DNA from: Sphaerulina vaccinii
Lineage: Eukaryota > Ascomycota > Dothideomycetes > Mycosphaerellales > Mycosphaerellaceae
Assembly: GCA_022570795.1 (NCBI GenBank)
Contig: JAKUDP010000004.1
Span: 1,054,001 to 1,118,000, forward strand
DNA length: 64,000 nucleotides
Reading direction: 5' to 3'
In this document: in pieces, positions 42,964-53,943 of the stretch
How the letters are laid out: every line of letters begins with the position of its first letter
Position numbering within the stretch: the stretch's first letter is position 1
The notes under the pieces: model-generated
Databases searched by the model: none
What the model was told of the DNA's origin: nothing
What the model saw: the letters and a program-made list of their open reading frames with translations, nothing else
Program-made: the position numbers and the translations under genes

Positions 42964-43513
42964 GCTTGCGGTCGCTGCAGAATGGCTGGCATGAACATGT
43001 GTTCACTGAATCATGACCCAATTTGACACCTGCAGTCGATGATGGACATGTCTCCTTGCCAATGGTATCCGTAATTATGGTATCTTGTGCCCCCTCGTCG
43101 CCGCGTTCATAGCGTGCACATCCGAAATAGCGAAATAGGAGACAAATTGGCTTTCGTCGTGTCTTTTGCGTCTGTGCGCAAGCGGAAGTGCTTGCATGTA
43201 TGTTGCATGTGTATGTTGCATGTGTTTTGACGCTAGAGTCGCCCGGGTGATTATCCAGCCACTTCATTCTCTTGTCACATCTTCATCACCATCACCAGCA
43301 CACCAGCGAGCCAGCCACGCGGTCCCTTCCATCGCGACTATTGCATTGTTACACATTGCGCGCGCCTTCTCCACCCAATTCAGACTGCTTTCAACTTCAC
43401 ACCGGGTCGGATACAATAGCACCAACGCGGGGCCGACAACCACCGGTGCAAAGCGATCGCGACCTACAATCAGACCCTCATCGCATACAACAACCCGCGC
43501 TTCGACATCCACC
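42964..43513. promoter_or_regulatory. Divergent promoter region, LRR and coiled-coil genes
   Basis: 550 bp between opposed start codons. A frame upstream of 43514 is open but starts at a non-ATG codon and is Cys/His-rich, so it is taken as leader sequence. A small duplication, TGCATGTATGTTGCATG, lies near 43193-43225. Confidence 0.4.
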
Positions 43514-44866
43514 ATGTCGTCGCAACAGAGCGTGGACAGTGTCGCATTGACGCCTCCACCATCAACACAAGTCCCTCCACTGATTCGCGGCAAGACGAGG
43601 ACACCTACACCTCCGGTGTCGCACATTTCCACACCGCCGCCTACTGGAGAGCTGCCAGGACCAAGTCAGACCAGTCGGTTGGGAGGATTCGCATCAGGCA
43701 TGTCGGAGGATGAGCTGGAGAAGGCGACGCCGGAAGAGCTGAAGAAGAAGGTCACGGAACTGCAGGCGGAGGTACAGGGAGCGAAGATGTCAGCAGCGCA
43801 TCACAAGCTGCAGTATCAGATGCTGGCACAGTCGAGCGCGGCTGCCATAGAGCGCATGTCTGTTGAGGCCAGAATGGTGCAATCAGAGAACGAGGTCATT
43901 CACGTCGCAGACCAGGCGCGACTCGCTGCTACACCTACGACTGAGCAGGGCTATATACCAATACACAAGGATCTCTACCACACCATGTGCCGCGACATCC
44001 AGGTACTGCGGGAGGCCAATCGCAAGCTGGAAGTCGAGCACAAGCAGCAGCATTTGGTTCTCCTCCAGCAAGAGCACGAGATCGCAAGTTTGACCGACAA
44101 GACTGCTCTCATGGCTGAGCGCATTCGGGCAAACAGAGAGTCCTTGCAGAGGTACCGCAGGCCACAGCTCTCGTCGCGCGTCGAGCAGACTCCACGATCA
44201 GTATATGGCACCCCACACCGTGCTGCTCAAATCAACCGAAGCCACCAGCAATCTCAACCATTTGCCGCGCTGCTGCAGGCATCTGAGATGGCCAGCCAGG
44301 AATCGGCACGAGCAGGAAAGAAGGGACACACACGCAACACTCACAGCATGTCAAGCCTACCAGCAACGCCACAGCGCACTCAAGGACTGCGACAAGCGCC
44401 GCCCTTCCAGACTCCACAAGGCCAACGGCAAGCATTACAAGTACCCGCCACCGCGCCTCAGCAGCGCACCAGTGCCATGCGCACACCTGATGTCTACAGT
44501 CAGCCCTCACTACCGGTGTTACAGCAACAAGAGGGACCGCAGTCTGATGGCACTGTCTCTGCCTCCGAGGGTGATGCGCATGACAGTGAAGCAGAGACTG
44601 ACATCATCGAGAACGATGAAGTACCAGAATCACAAGCCTCCCTGACTGCTTCTCAGATGCTCCGAACAAGCCAGGAAGATATGGAGGAGAGGCGAGAGAG
44701 CTTCAAGGGACGCGGCATGTTGGACCAAAGCAGCAATTTGCGACAAACGAAACTCTTCGGTGCCGTTCGTAAGCCGAATGTGAGTCGAAGTGAAGATGGA
44801 CCTCCTGCCAAACGAGCTCGAACCTCACCTGGTATCGGACTTGGCATCTCAACTGCGAGGGACTAG
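43514..44866 (+). CDS. Coiled-coil protein with nuclear-type C-terminus, unrecognised
   Basis: Single exon, 450 residues from ATG 43514 (context ACCATGTCG). Layout: a Ser/Thr/Pro N-terminus with several TP sites (TRTPTPPVSHISTPPP); two coiled-coil segments, about 64-136 (DELEKATPEELKKKVTEL) and 151-215 (LREANRKLEVEHKQQHLVLL); a long polar Gln/Ser-rich part; an acidic segment (SEAETDIIENDE); and a conserved-looking end SSNLRQTKLFGAVRKPN followed by PPAKRARTSPG, a nuclear-signal-like cluster. The many TP/SP sites suggest control by CDK-type kinases, an inference. RQTKLFG resembles, but does not match, a PCNA-binding box. Family not recognised. Confidence 0.75.
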   Translation: MSSQQSVDSVALTPPPSTQVPPLIRGKTRTPTPPVSHISTPPPTGELPGPSQTSRLGGFASGMSEDELEKATPEELKKKVTELQAEVQGAKMSAAHHKLQYQMLAQSSAAAIERMSVEARMVQSENEVIHVADQARLAATPTTEQGYIPIHKDLYHTMCRDIQVLREANRKLEVEHKQQHLVLLQQEHEIASLTDKTALMAERIRANRESLQRYRRPQLSSRVEQTPRSVYGTPHRAAQINRSHQQSQPFAALLQASEMASQESARAGKKGHTRNTHSMSSLPATPQRTQGLRQAPPFQTPQGQRQALQVPATAPQQRTSAMRTPDVYSQPSLPVLQQQEGPQSDGTVSASEGDAHDSEAETDIIENDEVPESQASLTASQMLRTSQEDMEERRESFKGRGMLDQSSNLRQTKLFGAVRKPNVSRSEDGPPAKRARTSPGIGLGISTARD

Positions 44867-45326
44867 GAGGATCTGGCTCAGGCAAGAGGATGGTGGGGCT
44901 TACTTGGGTGGTGAGTTTGCGAATGCCAAGACTGGGTAAGGCGAAACTGCTGGGACGCCACTTTGTATGCACCACTCCACTACATGATTATCACCGCGGT
45001 AATGGGTGGATCTTGTACGTTCTATTGTGGAAGAGTTGGACAATGGAGAGACATCCAAAATTGGATATCGACAATGGTAATGCGCAACGTCCACGATGAC
45101 TTGAAACAGGTGGATACTCCCCAGCCACCACACCGCTATTGGTGAGCATTGTCGACAACACAATACGAAAAACTCACATCGCCTGCCTATTGCTCATATT
45201 CAACTTCTCACAACATGGCTCCTTTCTCTTTCCTTCACACACTACCAACATCTCGTTTTCAGCACAAACGCAACACTTCACTACCCACTTCTCACTTCTC
45301 GCTTTCAGCACGATCTCTACGACAAT
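44867..45326. other. Spacer, nothing recognised
   Basis: 460 bp between two plus-strand genes. Pyrimidine- and CA-rich sequence just before 45327 is consistent with a leader. Confidence 0.45.
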
Positions 45327-46667
45327 ATGGCAGGCCCAATGTCGGTGAAACGAAAGGCGTACGAGGTATTTGAGCAGCAGGCAGAGAAGAGCAAGGTGAG
45401 CAGACTCCTCAGACGAACATGTGAGAGCGGTCGGCTAATGTATCTCCAGCGCTCCTGCGTTAACCACGGCATCAAAGTCGCAGATGTGAAAAGTTTCTTC
45501 GAGGACACACCAGCAGAGAACGTCTCTCAATCTCTCTCGTCTTCTCCTACCTATCCCACATTCCGAGCAGCTTTGCCTCCAGCCCGCTTGGAAACTAGGA
45601 CCACTCACCGAATGGAGACACGCACCACGAAGAGACATAACACATACAATAAAGTTCTCAACACTGGCGAGCTCCTCGAAAAGATCATATACGAATTGCC
45701 ACCCGCCGCTATCGTCAAGTTCCGCCGAGTGAACAAGCCATGGAAGCATATCATCATGACGCTGCCATGTATCAGAAAGAAGATCTTCCTCGACGCTGAG
45801 CCACTTACCAAACGATGGGTGTACGACAACCACTATGGCGTCCTACGACCCTATACCGAGGGTATGGAGGCCAAGTCCGATGGCCAGTGGGGCCCACGAC
45901 AGTCTGAGTGCGCACCTTCAATGCTCAATCCTATGCTCTTCAGGCGCGAGGACAGCGCAGAACAACTTCCACTTCACGATCGCGCAAGGCTCTGCGAGAC
46001 TCTCCGCTTCGCTGCTCGACCAGATATACATCTTGATGTTAGTGGCGCTGGTTCGTCGGTATACCACAGCATGTTTGTCACCCAACCGCCGGTCGACATT
46101 GTCCAGTACCAGCTCTGGTTCCAGGACCGTAACATCAAAGGCTCCATGTTCTCTTGCCGACTTCAGATCAAGCGGACGGGCGGCGTTCGACTTGGCCACA
46201 TCCTGGACACGTTCAATCGCGGGTATGACTCGATAGACCCTATCACTGGTGAGATCAGGCACGTTGACCCTATGCTTGACCCCATCACTGGCGCACCGAG
46301 AGATCTGTCCCTCCTAGTCTCGGGTCCTGCCAAGAAGAAGAAGACTGCCATCTGGATGCTAGGCGCCATCTTCGTCAGCGACGAAGAAGAGGCTGCTGTG
46401 GAGAAGTTGAGGCCGCAGCCGAAAGTCGAGTTCTCATGGCAGGCACAAGAACAGATGCACCAGAACAATGGCAAGATCCTCGACTTCAGACCCACGCCAG
46501 AGAACTTCGTCGACAAGCCGCATAGGGTGCGTGGAGATCCAATCGAGGTCATTGATCTTACTGGAGACGACAGCGAATACGACTTCACTGACGATGAGGC
46601 CACTGACGATGAGGACACTGACGACGAGGCCACCGACGATGAGGACGGAGATTACTGCGAGGACTGA
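45327..46667 (+). CDS. F-box-like protein with SUMO-interaction-like motif
   Basis: Open frame of 446 codons from ATG 45327. A likely F-box covers about residues 110-155 (VLNTGELLEKIIYELPP, IVKFRRVNKPWKHIIM, LPCIRKKIFL), the pattern of many fungal F-box proteins that link targets to SCF ubiquitin ligases. The middle (VDIVQYQLWFQDRN, RLGHILDTF) is not recognised. Near the end IEVIDLTGDDSEYD matches the hydrophobic core plus acidic flank of a SUMO-interacting motif, followed by an acidic five-residue repeat. Positions 45396-45449 begin GTGAGC, contain CTAAT and end CCAG, so this is probably a 54-bp intron. It is a multiple of three and has no stop, so spliced (428 residues) and unspliced forms are both open. 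Confidence 0.75.
   Translation: MAGPMSVKRKAYEVFEQQAEKSKVSRLLRRTCESGRLMYLQRSCVNHGIKVADVKSFFEDTPAENVSQSLSSSPTYPTFRAALPPARLETRTTHRMETRTTKRHNTYNKVLNTGELLEKIIYELPPAAIVKFRRVNKPWKHIIMTLPCIRKKIFLDAEPLTKRWVYDNHYGVLRPYTEGMEAKSDGQWGPRQSECAPSMLNPMLFRREDSAEQLPLHDRARLCETLRFAARPDIHLDVSGAGSSVYHSMFVTQPPVDIVQYQLWFQDRNIKGSMFSCRLQIKRTGGVRLGHILDTFNRGYDSIDPITGEIRHVDPMLDPITGAPRDLSLLVSGPAKKKKTAIWMLGAIFVSDEEEAAVEKLRPQPKVEFSWQAQEQMHQNNGKILDFRPTPENFVDKPHRVRGDPIEVIDLTGDDSEYDFTDDEATDDEDTDDEATDDEDGDYCED
46587..46646 (+). repeat. 15-bp tandem repeat encoding TDDEA/TDDED
   Basis: Four copies of a 15-bp unit with few changes, coding the acidic C-terminus of the F-box-like protein. Copy number may vary between strains. Confidence 0.75.
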
Positions 46668-46946
46668 GTGATGAGACCGGTGCTTACACTAGGAGCGAGA
46701 GCAACGATGAACATGAACGACACGCATGACAAACATGAGAGACATGGACAGATGATACGACATTCTTGGAAGGGCGGACATCACGGGAGACTAGACGGAT
46801 GGTCTCCACATTGTACGACTAAGACTTGTATGAAATTGCCCGAGGCAGCTAGATTGTACAAACACTACTACCATCCACACTCCACTGAACTCATCCCATT
46901 CCTTCCCATGACACTGACCAGCAGCATCACTCATCACTTACCTTAC

Positions 46947-48054
46947 TTAGCACATATCCCCCAACACAACAAACACCTCCTGCGCCGCAGCCTGAAACTC
47001 CTTCCTCAACTCCTCATCCGCAACGCAGGCAAGACGATCTGGATGCCATCTGACTCTTTCCTTCTTAGGATTAACGCCTATAGCAACGAAAGCTGCTCGA
47101 ATGGTCCAGTCACAGCTTTTGTTCGTTCTATCCTGCGAGACCGGACAAGATGAGCTACCTGGGATGTACGGGAAACGAGTCATGGAAGCATAGTTGGCGA
47201 AGCAGGAGCCTGTGAAAGTTTTCCAGGTTTGGTAGGTTGAGATGGGGATCTGGGCGGGGGTAGAGAAGGAAATGGAGGCTTGCGCTCCTGGTGAGTTGGA
47301 CGAGGAGGTGGCGATGAGGAAGAGTGGTGATCTGCAGTAGGACGCGCGCGTGGACATGGAGGAGGAGGTCGTGTTGATGACTCCGCAGCTGGAGGTTTGC
47401 GTTCCTCGTAGCGTGGACGTGGAACAAATGGATGATCGCTGGCACTTGGCGGTCTGCGCTCCTCGTAGCGTGGTTGAGGAATAGGAGGAGGACCTGCATA
47501 ATCCCCTGGGCGCGAAGAAGAGTAGTACTGCGTTCCTGCTTGGTATGCAGGTCGGCGGTCTCTTGTCTGAGGCCGTTCGCCGTGACGATGAGATCTGCTC
47601 ATGGATGGCTCAGCGCGGTCTCTTGAGCTCGCGTAAGATGGATATTGTGCATGGCGGCTCTGCTCATCAGTCCTGTACCTTCTTTCTCCTGCTCTTCGCT
47701 CTCCGTCATGGCGCTCCTCTCTCTGTCTCCTGTGAATAACATCAATACTTCGCACAAGGCTGTTCACTTCAGCTTCAGCTCTCATCGTCATCTCTGTAAG
47801 ATCGCGCAGCTTTCGCTCAGCACGTAAGACCTCTCCACGCTTCCTGGCACATCTCGTAGGATGTTATAGTGCTCTTCTCGTGAACGGGAGCGACCAGCGC
47901 GTTCCCAGGCTTTGAGGTTGTCTATTGCCTCAAGAGAATCGTCTCTGCGACGATCAACAAGGTCCCTGTGTAGGTCAATGTTAGCACTGAGATCATCTAG
48001 ATGTCTCTCGGCCCGCGAGAGGTCAGCTTGTAGACGAGGAAGTGCGGAAGACAT
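46947..48054 (-). pseudogene. J-domain-like protein with two unexplained frame changes
   Basis: Three overlapping frames read as one protein. Frame 1 from ATG 48054 (MSSALPRLQADLSRAERHLD) is helical to about 47860. Frame 2 continues with KRGEVLRAERKLRDLTEMT, an Arg-rich part and a Pro-rich part (47791-47180). Frame 3 ends with TYQTWKTFTGSCF, IRAAFVAIGVNPKKERVRW, HPDRL and AAQEVFVVLGDMC, stop at 46947. The RWHPDRL with flanking helices resembles the J-like C-terminal unit of a fungal family having an N-terminal coiled coil and a proline-rich middle. Both frame changes go in the same direction. I find no GTRNGT donor that joins the frames cleanly. Either unusual introns, a broken gene or sequence errors would explain it. 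Confidence 0.45.
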
Positions 48055-48598
48055 ATTGGTGTGCTCGGACGGCTGGGAGTGTGATTATTATCTCCATTCG
48101 CGTTTGGGCGGCGTCTGGTCCTATAACGTTCGGCCATGAAATCAACAAAGAGCGCTGGAGGACAAGTGCGTTGTCATCTGAAAGACGTGAAATTCAGAAC
48201 ATCTGGTATATTTAGCTTCGCGGTCTTTGTTGTTCATTAGTGAAGTGAGCGGATCTATTGTCGTATCTTCTGAAGAGGCACACGACCTTAGAGACAGTAG
48301 CCGACTGCAGTAGTCTTATCGTGGATATCTCCTATGTCGGTGTCGAGTTGTGATAGTCGTTATTGGATCTGTCCTTCCCTCTTGGGAGGTGTACCGATCG
48401 CTCTTTCCCCATGACCAGCTGCTGCTTCCTCGAGTATCACGCAAGCTTTTGACTTCACCTCATCGCCTCGATTTGATGCACTCAAGCACCAGAGTCAAAA
48501 TCTAATCTTTTCGTGTATCTCGTCCTTTCCAGTTCCTTACCCAGTCCGCATTACTTCGTTTCATGGCATTCGATCGCCTTCACCCGTGGGTCGGCGAC
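48055..48598. other. Spacer, nothing recognised
   Basis: About 540 bp between the phosphoribosyltransferase stop and the start of the J-domain-like gene, both on the minus strand. Confidence 0.45.
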
Positions 48599-49383
48599 TT
48601 ATTGGATCGTCTGCTGGGCGGCCATCCGGTCGTGCTCGTCAATGTCGCTGCAATCAAGTCAGTCCAAACAATTCCGCCTGCTTCTACTTGCCGAGCACTT
48701 ACGTAGCCTCCCAAGGGTAGTTAATCCACACATCTGGAACAGTCCTCGCAGCTAGGTAGCGGTTGTTGCTGAGCAGTTCCGCCGGCAGCGTACCCTTTTT
48801 GACCTTATCCTTGTTGTGCAGCACGAAAATCGAGAACTCTGTGGTCTCTGACCCTCTACCAGCCTTCTCTGCTGCAGCATCTACATCCTTTTGCAGCTCC
48901 TTCACAGCATACTCGAGCGTTGTGCGAGTGTCATCCACTTCGTCCACGATGAGGATCTTCTTGCCCACCAAATCCACCATCTCCAAACTCGTCAGGTCCA
49001 ACCACTGAGTTCGCGTCACTTTCGTGCCGACTTGCTCAATCTGCGAGTCTGTCCCGAGGGCCTCATACAGCGAAAGGCCGATAGCCTGAATTGGGATATT
49101 TGGGGCGCCAGGTTGCTTGAGGAAGGATCGAAGCATGCGTGCAGGTACGTAACCACCACCTCCGATAGCGATCATGAGGTTTGGCTTGAAGTCGTTCAAG
49201 ATGCGAGGAGCAGCATCTTGGCACAACTTGTGTGTCTACAGATCATTAGCTGACTGCAGAGCTGCACGGGGCTTCGCTCAGAGTATGAGTTTCGAGTCCT
49301 TCCTGGACATCGTGCGAACTCATATGCTTGCAATGCCGCTAACCGCATACCTGATTGTAGGTGACCCAGACTTTCTCGACCAT
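48599..49383 (-). CDS. Purine phosphoribosyltransferase (Hpt1/Xpt1 type)
   Basis: Three exons: 49351-49383, 48703-49235 and 48599-48647; 204 residues. Exon 1 encodes MVEKVWVTYNQ, a 115-bp intron follows, and exon 2 starts THKLCQDAAPRI. The PRPP-binding loop is KILIVDEVDDTRTTLEY (about 104-120), preceded by LMIAIGGGGYVPARMLR. Exon 2 could end at a stop straight after YPWEAT, but a good GTAAGT donor there and a CAG acceptor at 48648 add TDIDEHDRMAAQQTIQ, the expected end for the family. It salvages hypoxanthine, guanine or xanthine with PRPP to make purine nucleotides in the cytosol; which base is preferred cannot be told from sequence. Confidence 0.92.
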
Positions 49384-52300
49384 CTTGACTGGTTCTACTG
49401 GTGTCTTGATTAGATTTGAAGCAAGAACTTCAGTATGATCTGGACTATGACTTACCTTCGAGGAAGCAAAAATGACAGCTCGTGTGAGGCACAAATATTT
49501 CTTGAACCAGAGACGGCCAAGTCCGACAGGTGGGGTCAAAACTTTACTCGATGCATGCAGCTAGCGCGGCGCGTGTCCATTGACGCGACTTCGTTTTCTT
49601 CACTTCACTTGATATACACTCCACACACTACTCTACAATCTCAAGGCCGTCATTCCCAGGACGTCTCAGCGGCAGCCTGTCGACGAGAAGTCAGCGCTCT
49701 AGGACTGTACCACCTCGACTCAAGGCTCGCGGGTGGCAGGTCGCTGCCTACTCTGGCATTCATGAGGTCTGGCATCGACCAACGACTGAACGTCAATTCA
49801 TGGCTTAGGTCTAGTGGTGCTCGGTTCAGTTCACATTCCAGCGAGAATCATCTGGAAGGATGCGAGCCAGTACGACTGTCACATACTCACATCCTCATTC
49901 GCAAGACATGGGCAAGTCGAACCACGATCGAAGCTCGAATGACTTTTTGAGCTTTTGAGCACTCTCACGTTCGACCCACACTCGAGAAGAAGACCTTCCA
50001 CGAAACTGTAGCAATGCAAGCAGGCATCGCCAGGGAGGGTCAGATGTCCATGCAGAGCCCGGCCACGACATAAGCCTATCTCCATGCGAGGCATATATCA
50101 CAGAAGCTGAGACACAACTACGCCGGTGAAGCGCGCAAACTGGCCTTGTATACTGAGCGTCACGCCAGGAACGACGATCGTGTGCTCGAGACTACAATCA
50201 CCACACATCGCAATTTCATGCAAGTTTCCAGCGCACACTACAATCCATGCCAGCCGTCTCTCCTGGAATTGCGATTGGCCGCGAGCCTGGATTTGAAGGG
50301 GAGTCAGCTACTACGGTCCAAGTCCAATGCGCAAAGATGCTGTGACTGGGAACTATGCGAACATCGCCTGCTGTTACCCGCCCATTGACACCCAGGACGC
50401 GAATTGAGACGGCCTCGAACTTACGAGTGTGCATCACACCGGCAACAGGGCCTGCTAAGTCTTGGGTACGTACTCACCAGGGAGTTCCTCAGCGATTGGA
50501 TCCTCACAAGGAAGTTTACAGTGCTTGCTGGCTTGCTGAGCATATCATCGCCACTTCCTAGCTCCTGCTATCGTGCATGACCAGAAAAGGGCTTCCTAGC
50601 GGACAATCATGTGCTATCTCGTAGAACGCTACGACAACTACGGCTGGCAGCTGGCAGGACAGACTGCGATCGGGTGAACACCGGGTGAGAGGAGTACGTC
50701 TGACGAAATCGCCATGGTCCCACGGTATGAATCTGCCGATTCAATTAACAGCTCCAGGAGCTGCACGAGCTGCATCCTGCTCAACCTGGCAAATCGATCA
50801 GCATGGTCGCAAGTCCAACAACAATCATACTCCTATCTGTCAACGGATGAAGGAGTCGACTTTTTGATGATTGTGCAAAGCATTCGAGCGGACAAGCGAT
50901 CGATGATCTCGACACGCATGGGTGGCAAATTTCTGCCCATTGACTTTACCGGATCTCCATGTGCTAGTTGCGTCTGTTTCGCATTCGTGACGACCAACAT
51001 CATAAGCGATCCAAAACTAGGCCGCGGACATGGTGCCTCATTGGAACAGACCACATCCTGGCAATTTCCAGCTTTGTAAAGAAGCTTGGCTCCTGACCAC
51101 GATGTGGCTGACCAGGCCTAGGATTTTGTTCCCTGGATGTCATGGTCACGGGTGCTTTACCAGGAGAGGAAAGATTGCGTGCGCAGGGCCGAAACTTCGC
51201 TGTCTCATCGGCTTGACATGAAGCATTCGGAAAAGCTTGCCGGCGTGTGCGGATGGAGAAGCTGGGGTCGGAACGTCCAGGTGACTGGCATCTCTATCAC
51301 ACCACCACCACAGACCATCACACCGGCTTCGTTCATCACAGCAAGTAATGTCGGTCGTGATACAGGATGCACTCCGACACCAACGCTGATAACGCTGACG
51401 GCAGAGTTGGGCTTTTGACATGGCATGTGTCTCATGAACCTTTCGTCTCCCTGCTTGAACGCCGAACAAGTCTCACACCAATCTGCAGCAGCCTGGCATT
51501 CAAGGTCAGCACAGCTTTCTGTTCGAATGAGGTCTGGGGTATTGAGGTTGGCGTAATCTCGTATTGATCCTGAGCTCAACGACGACAACCTTCAATGTTG
51601 GCATCTATTCCGCTGCATGAGTCCAGTCTCTTGGGATGGGCGTTGACCGGCAGGAGCAGCAGTCGTGTCGACTTGACAGTCGGCGACCATAGATACAGTC
51701 TTGCCGGAGCACGACGAAAGGCTGTATTCGCCATCGGTCTGGAACTTCAAAACCGCCGGACTATTCTGCGTAGCTCTTCCGTCTCGAACCCAAGGTCGTT
51801 GGATGGCTTAGTGTAGCTCTTCCGTCGCATCACACTCTCCATGGCCTTGGGTGTTCCTATGCACTTACAGAATGCCATGCTACGTTCTAGACCGAGCTCA
51901 GATCGTAGATGCCTTGCAACACGTTCTGTGGCTGTTGCGTACATGAATCGCCTTATTGCTTGCTGTGCCACGCAGTGTGTCCATTGGACAGTCCGTAAGT
52001 TGGTGGAGGAGAGTGGCGTGCACACCACTCGACGTTTCTGCTGGCCGACTTGATTTCGCCGAAGCAAACAAGATGTGAAGGCGTCCCGCTCGTACAGTTG
52101 TTCTGCTGCAAATAGTCACATCTTCCTGCATTACTAACGTCACCGTCTAGGCATCCCACAGAGGTCGCGGAAAGCGAAGAAGTCCGTCAGTTGCAGCTCG
52201 GCGGTCCTAACAACAGGCATCGATCGAGTGGTTTTGGCGTTACGACTGAGACCACCCATCGTCGGTAAACATCACCATCAACAACCGTCGAATTTTGGGT

Positions 52301-53919
52301 CAAGACACGCGAAGCACACGTGTTGTGAGGGATTCTTGCGTCAGATTCGAAGTCTGACTTCCTACTCGAGACGTTCCTGATACTACTGAGCTTGGTGGCT
52401 GACGCCCTCCAGATCGGCCTTCTCAGCATGCAATTGAGTTCTTGAGACTCGGCGTGAAGTGCTATTCCGGTGTAAGGTGGCCTCACATGCTTCATCAGTA
52501 CGGGATATAAGCCGACGAGTCTCCAACAAGGACAGCTTACCTACAGTCTCGCGGCTGACGACGCATCCTTCTTACATTGATTCGTATTATCGGATCCTTG
52601 GCAGACACCAACTCACCGTAACCAAGACGCGAATCCTGTAGGCGCCTCGGGACCGATGCTCACAAAGTCGTGGTCCGATCACGAGACAGCCTTTCAGCCT
52701 TCGAAGCAAGCCTACGGCACGAGCTGCAGCTTTAGTTGCACGCCCAGCAGCGACTGTGGCTTCCCCACCATAGCTTTGGCGCGCTGCCAAGCGCTCACTT
52801 CGAAGCTCTCCATGTAAAAGCTGTTTCACGATGAGTGCCTCTTCCTGATGAATCGAGGTACAAGTAACCTACCAGGCTCATGATTGTATTCTTGCCTGCG
52901 CAGCAGACACAGGAGTGGCTAGGCTATGCAATGAAGCGAGTGGCACAGTAGAGTATGTGTCATGGAAAGGCCGACTCCAGCCGCCGTTCACACTCGTGGC
53001 TGCGAGAGGATGAATTGTATGATTGAGGGGTTGACAATCTGTGAGGCTTCGCCATCAGAGTGCAGTGCATAACCCATGTTGGACTTGATGTTCAGAGGGT
53101 GTCGCGGATCATCAGGATCTGGAACGCTCCCCAGCTCGATGGTCGCGTCAATCGCCCGTCTACGACGTGAGGTACAACGACAAGCGAGGCATGATCGATA
53201 GCTGGTACTGCACATCGTCGAGGCCGGCAAGTCGTCTGCTAGACTAGTCACTGTGCTATGCATCACGATCCAGTGCAATGATTCGTACGATGCTTCTCGT
53301 CACTCGTACAAGCAAGGTGGAGTCGTGATATGGACTGCTCTCCGATCCAGTGAGATTCTGCAGTCAGCCAACAAAGTTTATTGACATTGGTCTGCAGTAG
53401 CTGCACACCAAGCAGGTCGAAAAGAAGGTGCTGACAGTACGATCGTACGGCGTAGTGATCGTTGAGGTGTGGTACAACCAGGCCGCGGACTTGTACTTAG
53501 ACATGGCATGGGTTCATAATTGATTGCAGCGTGCCTGAGGCCAGCGAATCATGCAGTTAGCGCTGGGAGCACGGAAGCTGCGGATGCAAGCTTGCATAAT
53601 CGAATAACTTTTGGCGACTCAGAGTCGTTGTGGCCTGTTGAGGCTAACGCTTCCATGAATTGCGATGTTGCTTGCCTGCATGAAAAGTACAGGATCTTAA
53701 AGGGCAGATGCCTACTTCAGGTCTAGCACATCGTGCGAACGTGCAGAGACTTCGTAGAAGCTTGCTGGGTAATCAGGCTACTGGTCGAGCTAATGCAAAG
53801 CATCGTGCACGGACCACATCTACGCCACGAAGAAGCGCCAGGCCACGAGGCCTAGACTCCAATTCGGTCCTGCACCATACACTGCGGAAATTCTGTGACG
53901 TGGTCCTGGAAAGCTCCAG

Positions 53920-53943
53920 CGAATCTGCGAATCTGCGAATCTG
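53920..53943. repeat. Three exact copies of an 8-bp unit
   Basis: CGAATCTG repeated three times without change; no coding context. Confidence 0.8.

Noticed and set aside
43166..43513. Upstream extension of the coiled-coil protein
   Set aside because: Begins at a non-ATG codon and is Cys/His/Ser-rich; ATG 43514 has a strong context and opens ordinary sequence.
49435..49950. 171-codon plus-strand frame in the gene-poor region
   Set aside because: No domain or signal peptide, Ser/Arg/His-rich, and it overlaps the promoter of the phosphoribosyltransferase gene.
52988..53278. 96-codon minus-strand frame with a fairly protein-like end (LGSVPDPDDPRHPLN)
   Set aside because: The first half is Cys/Ser/Arg-rich, no family is recognised and no splice partners were found; too weak to call.
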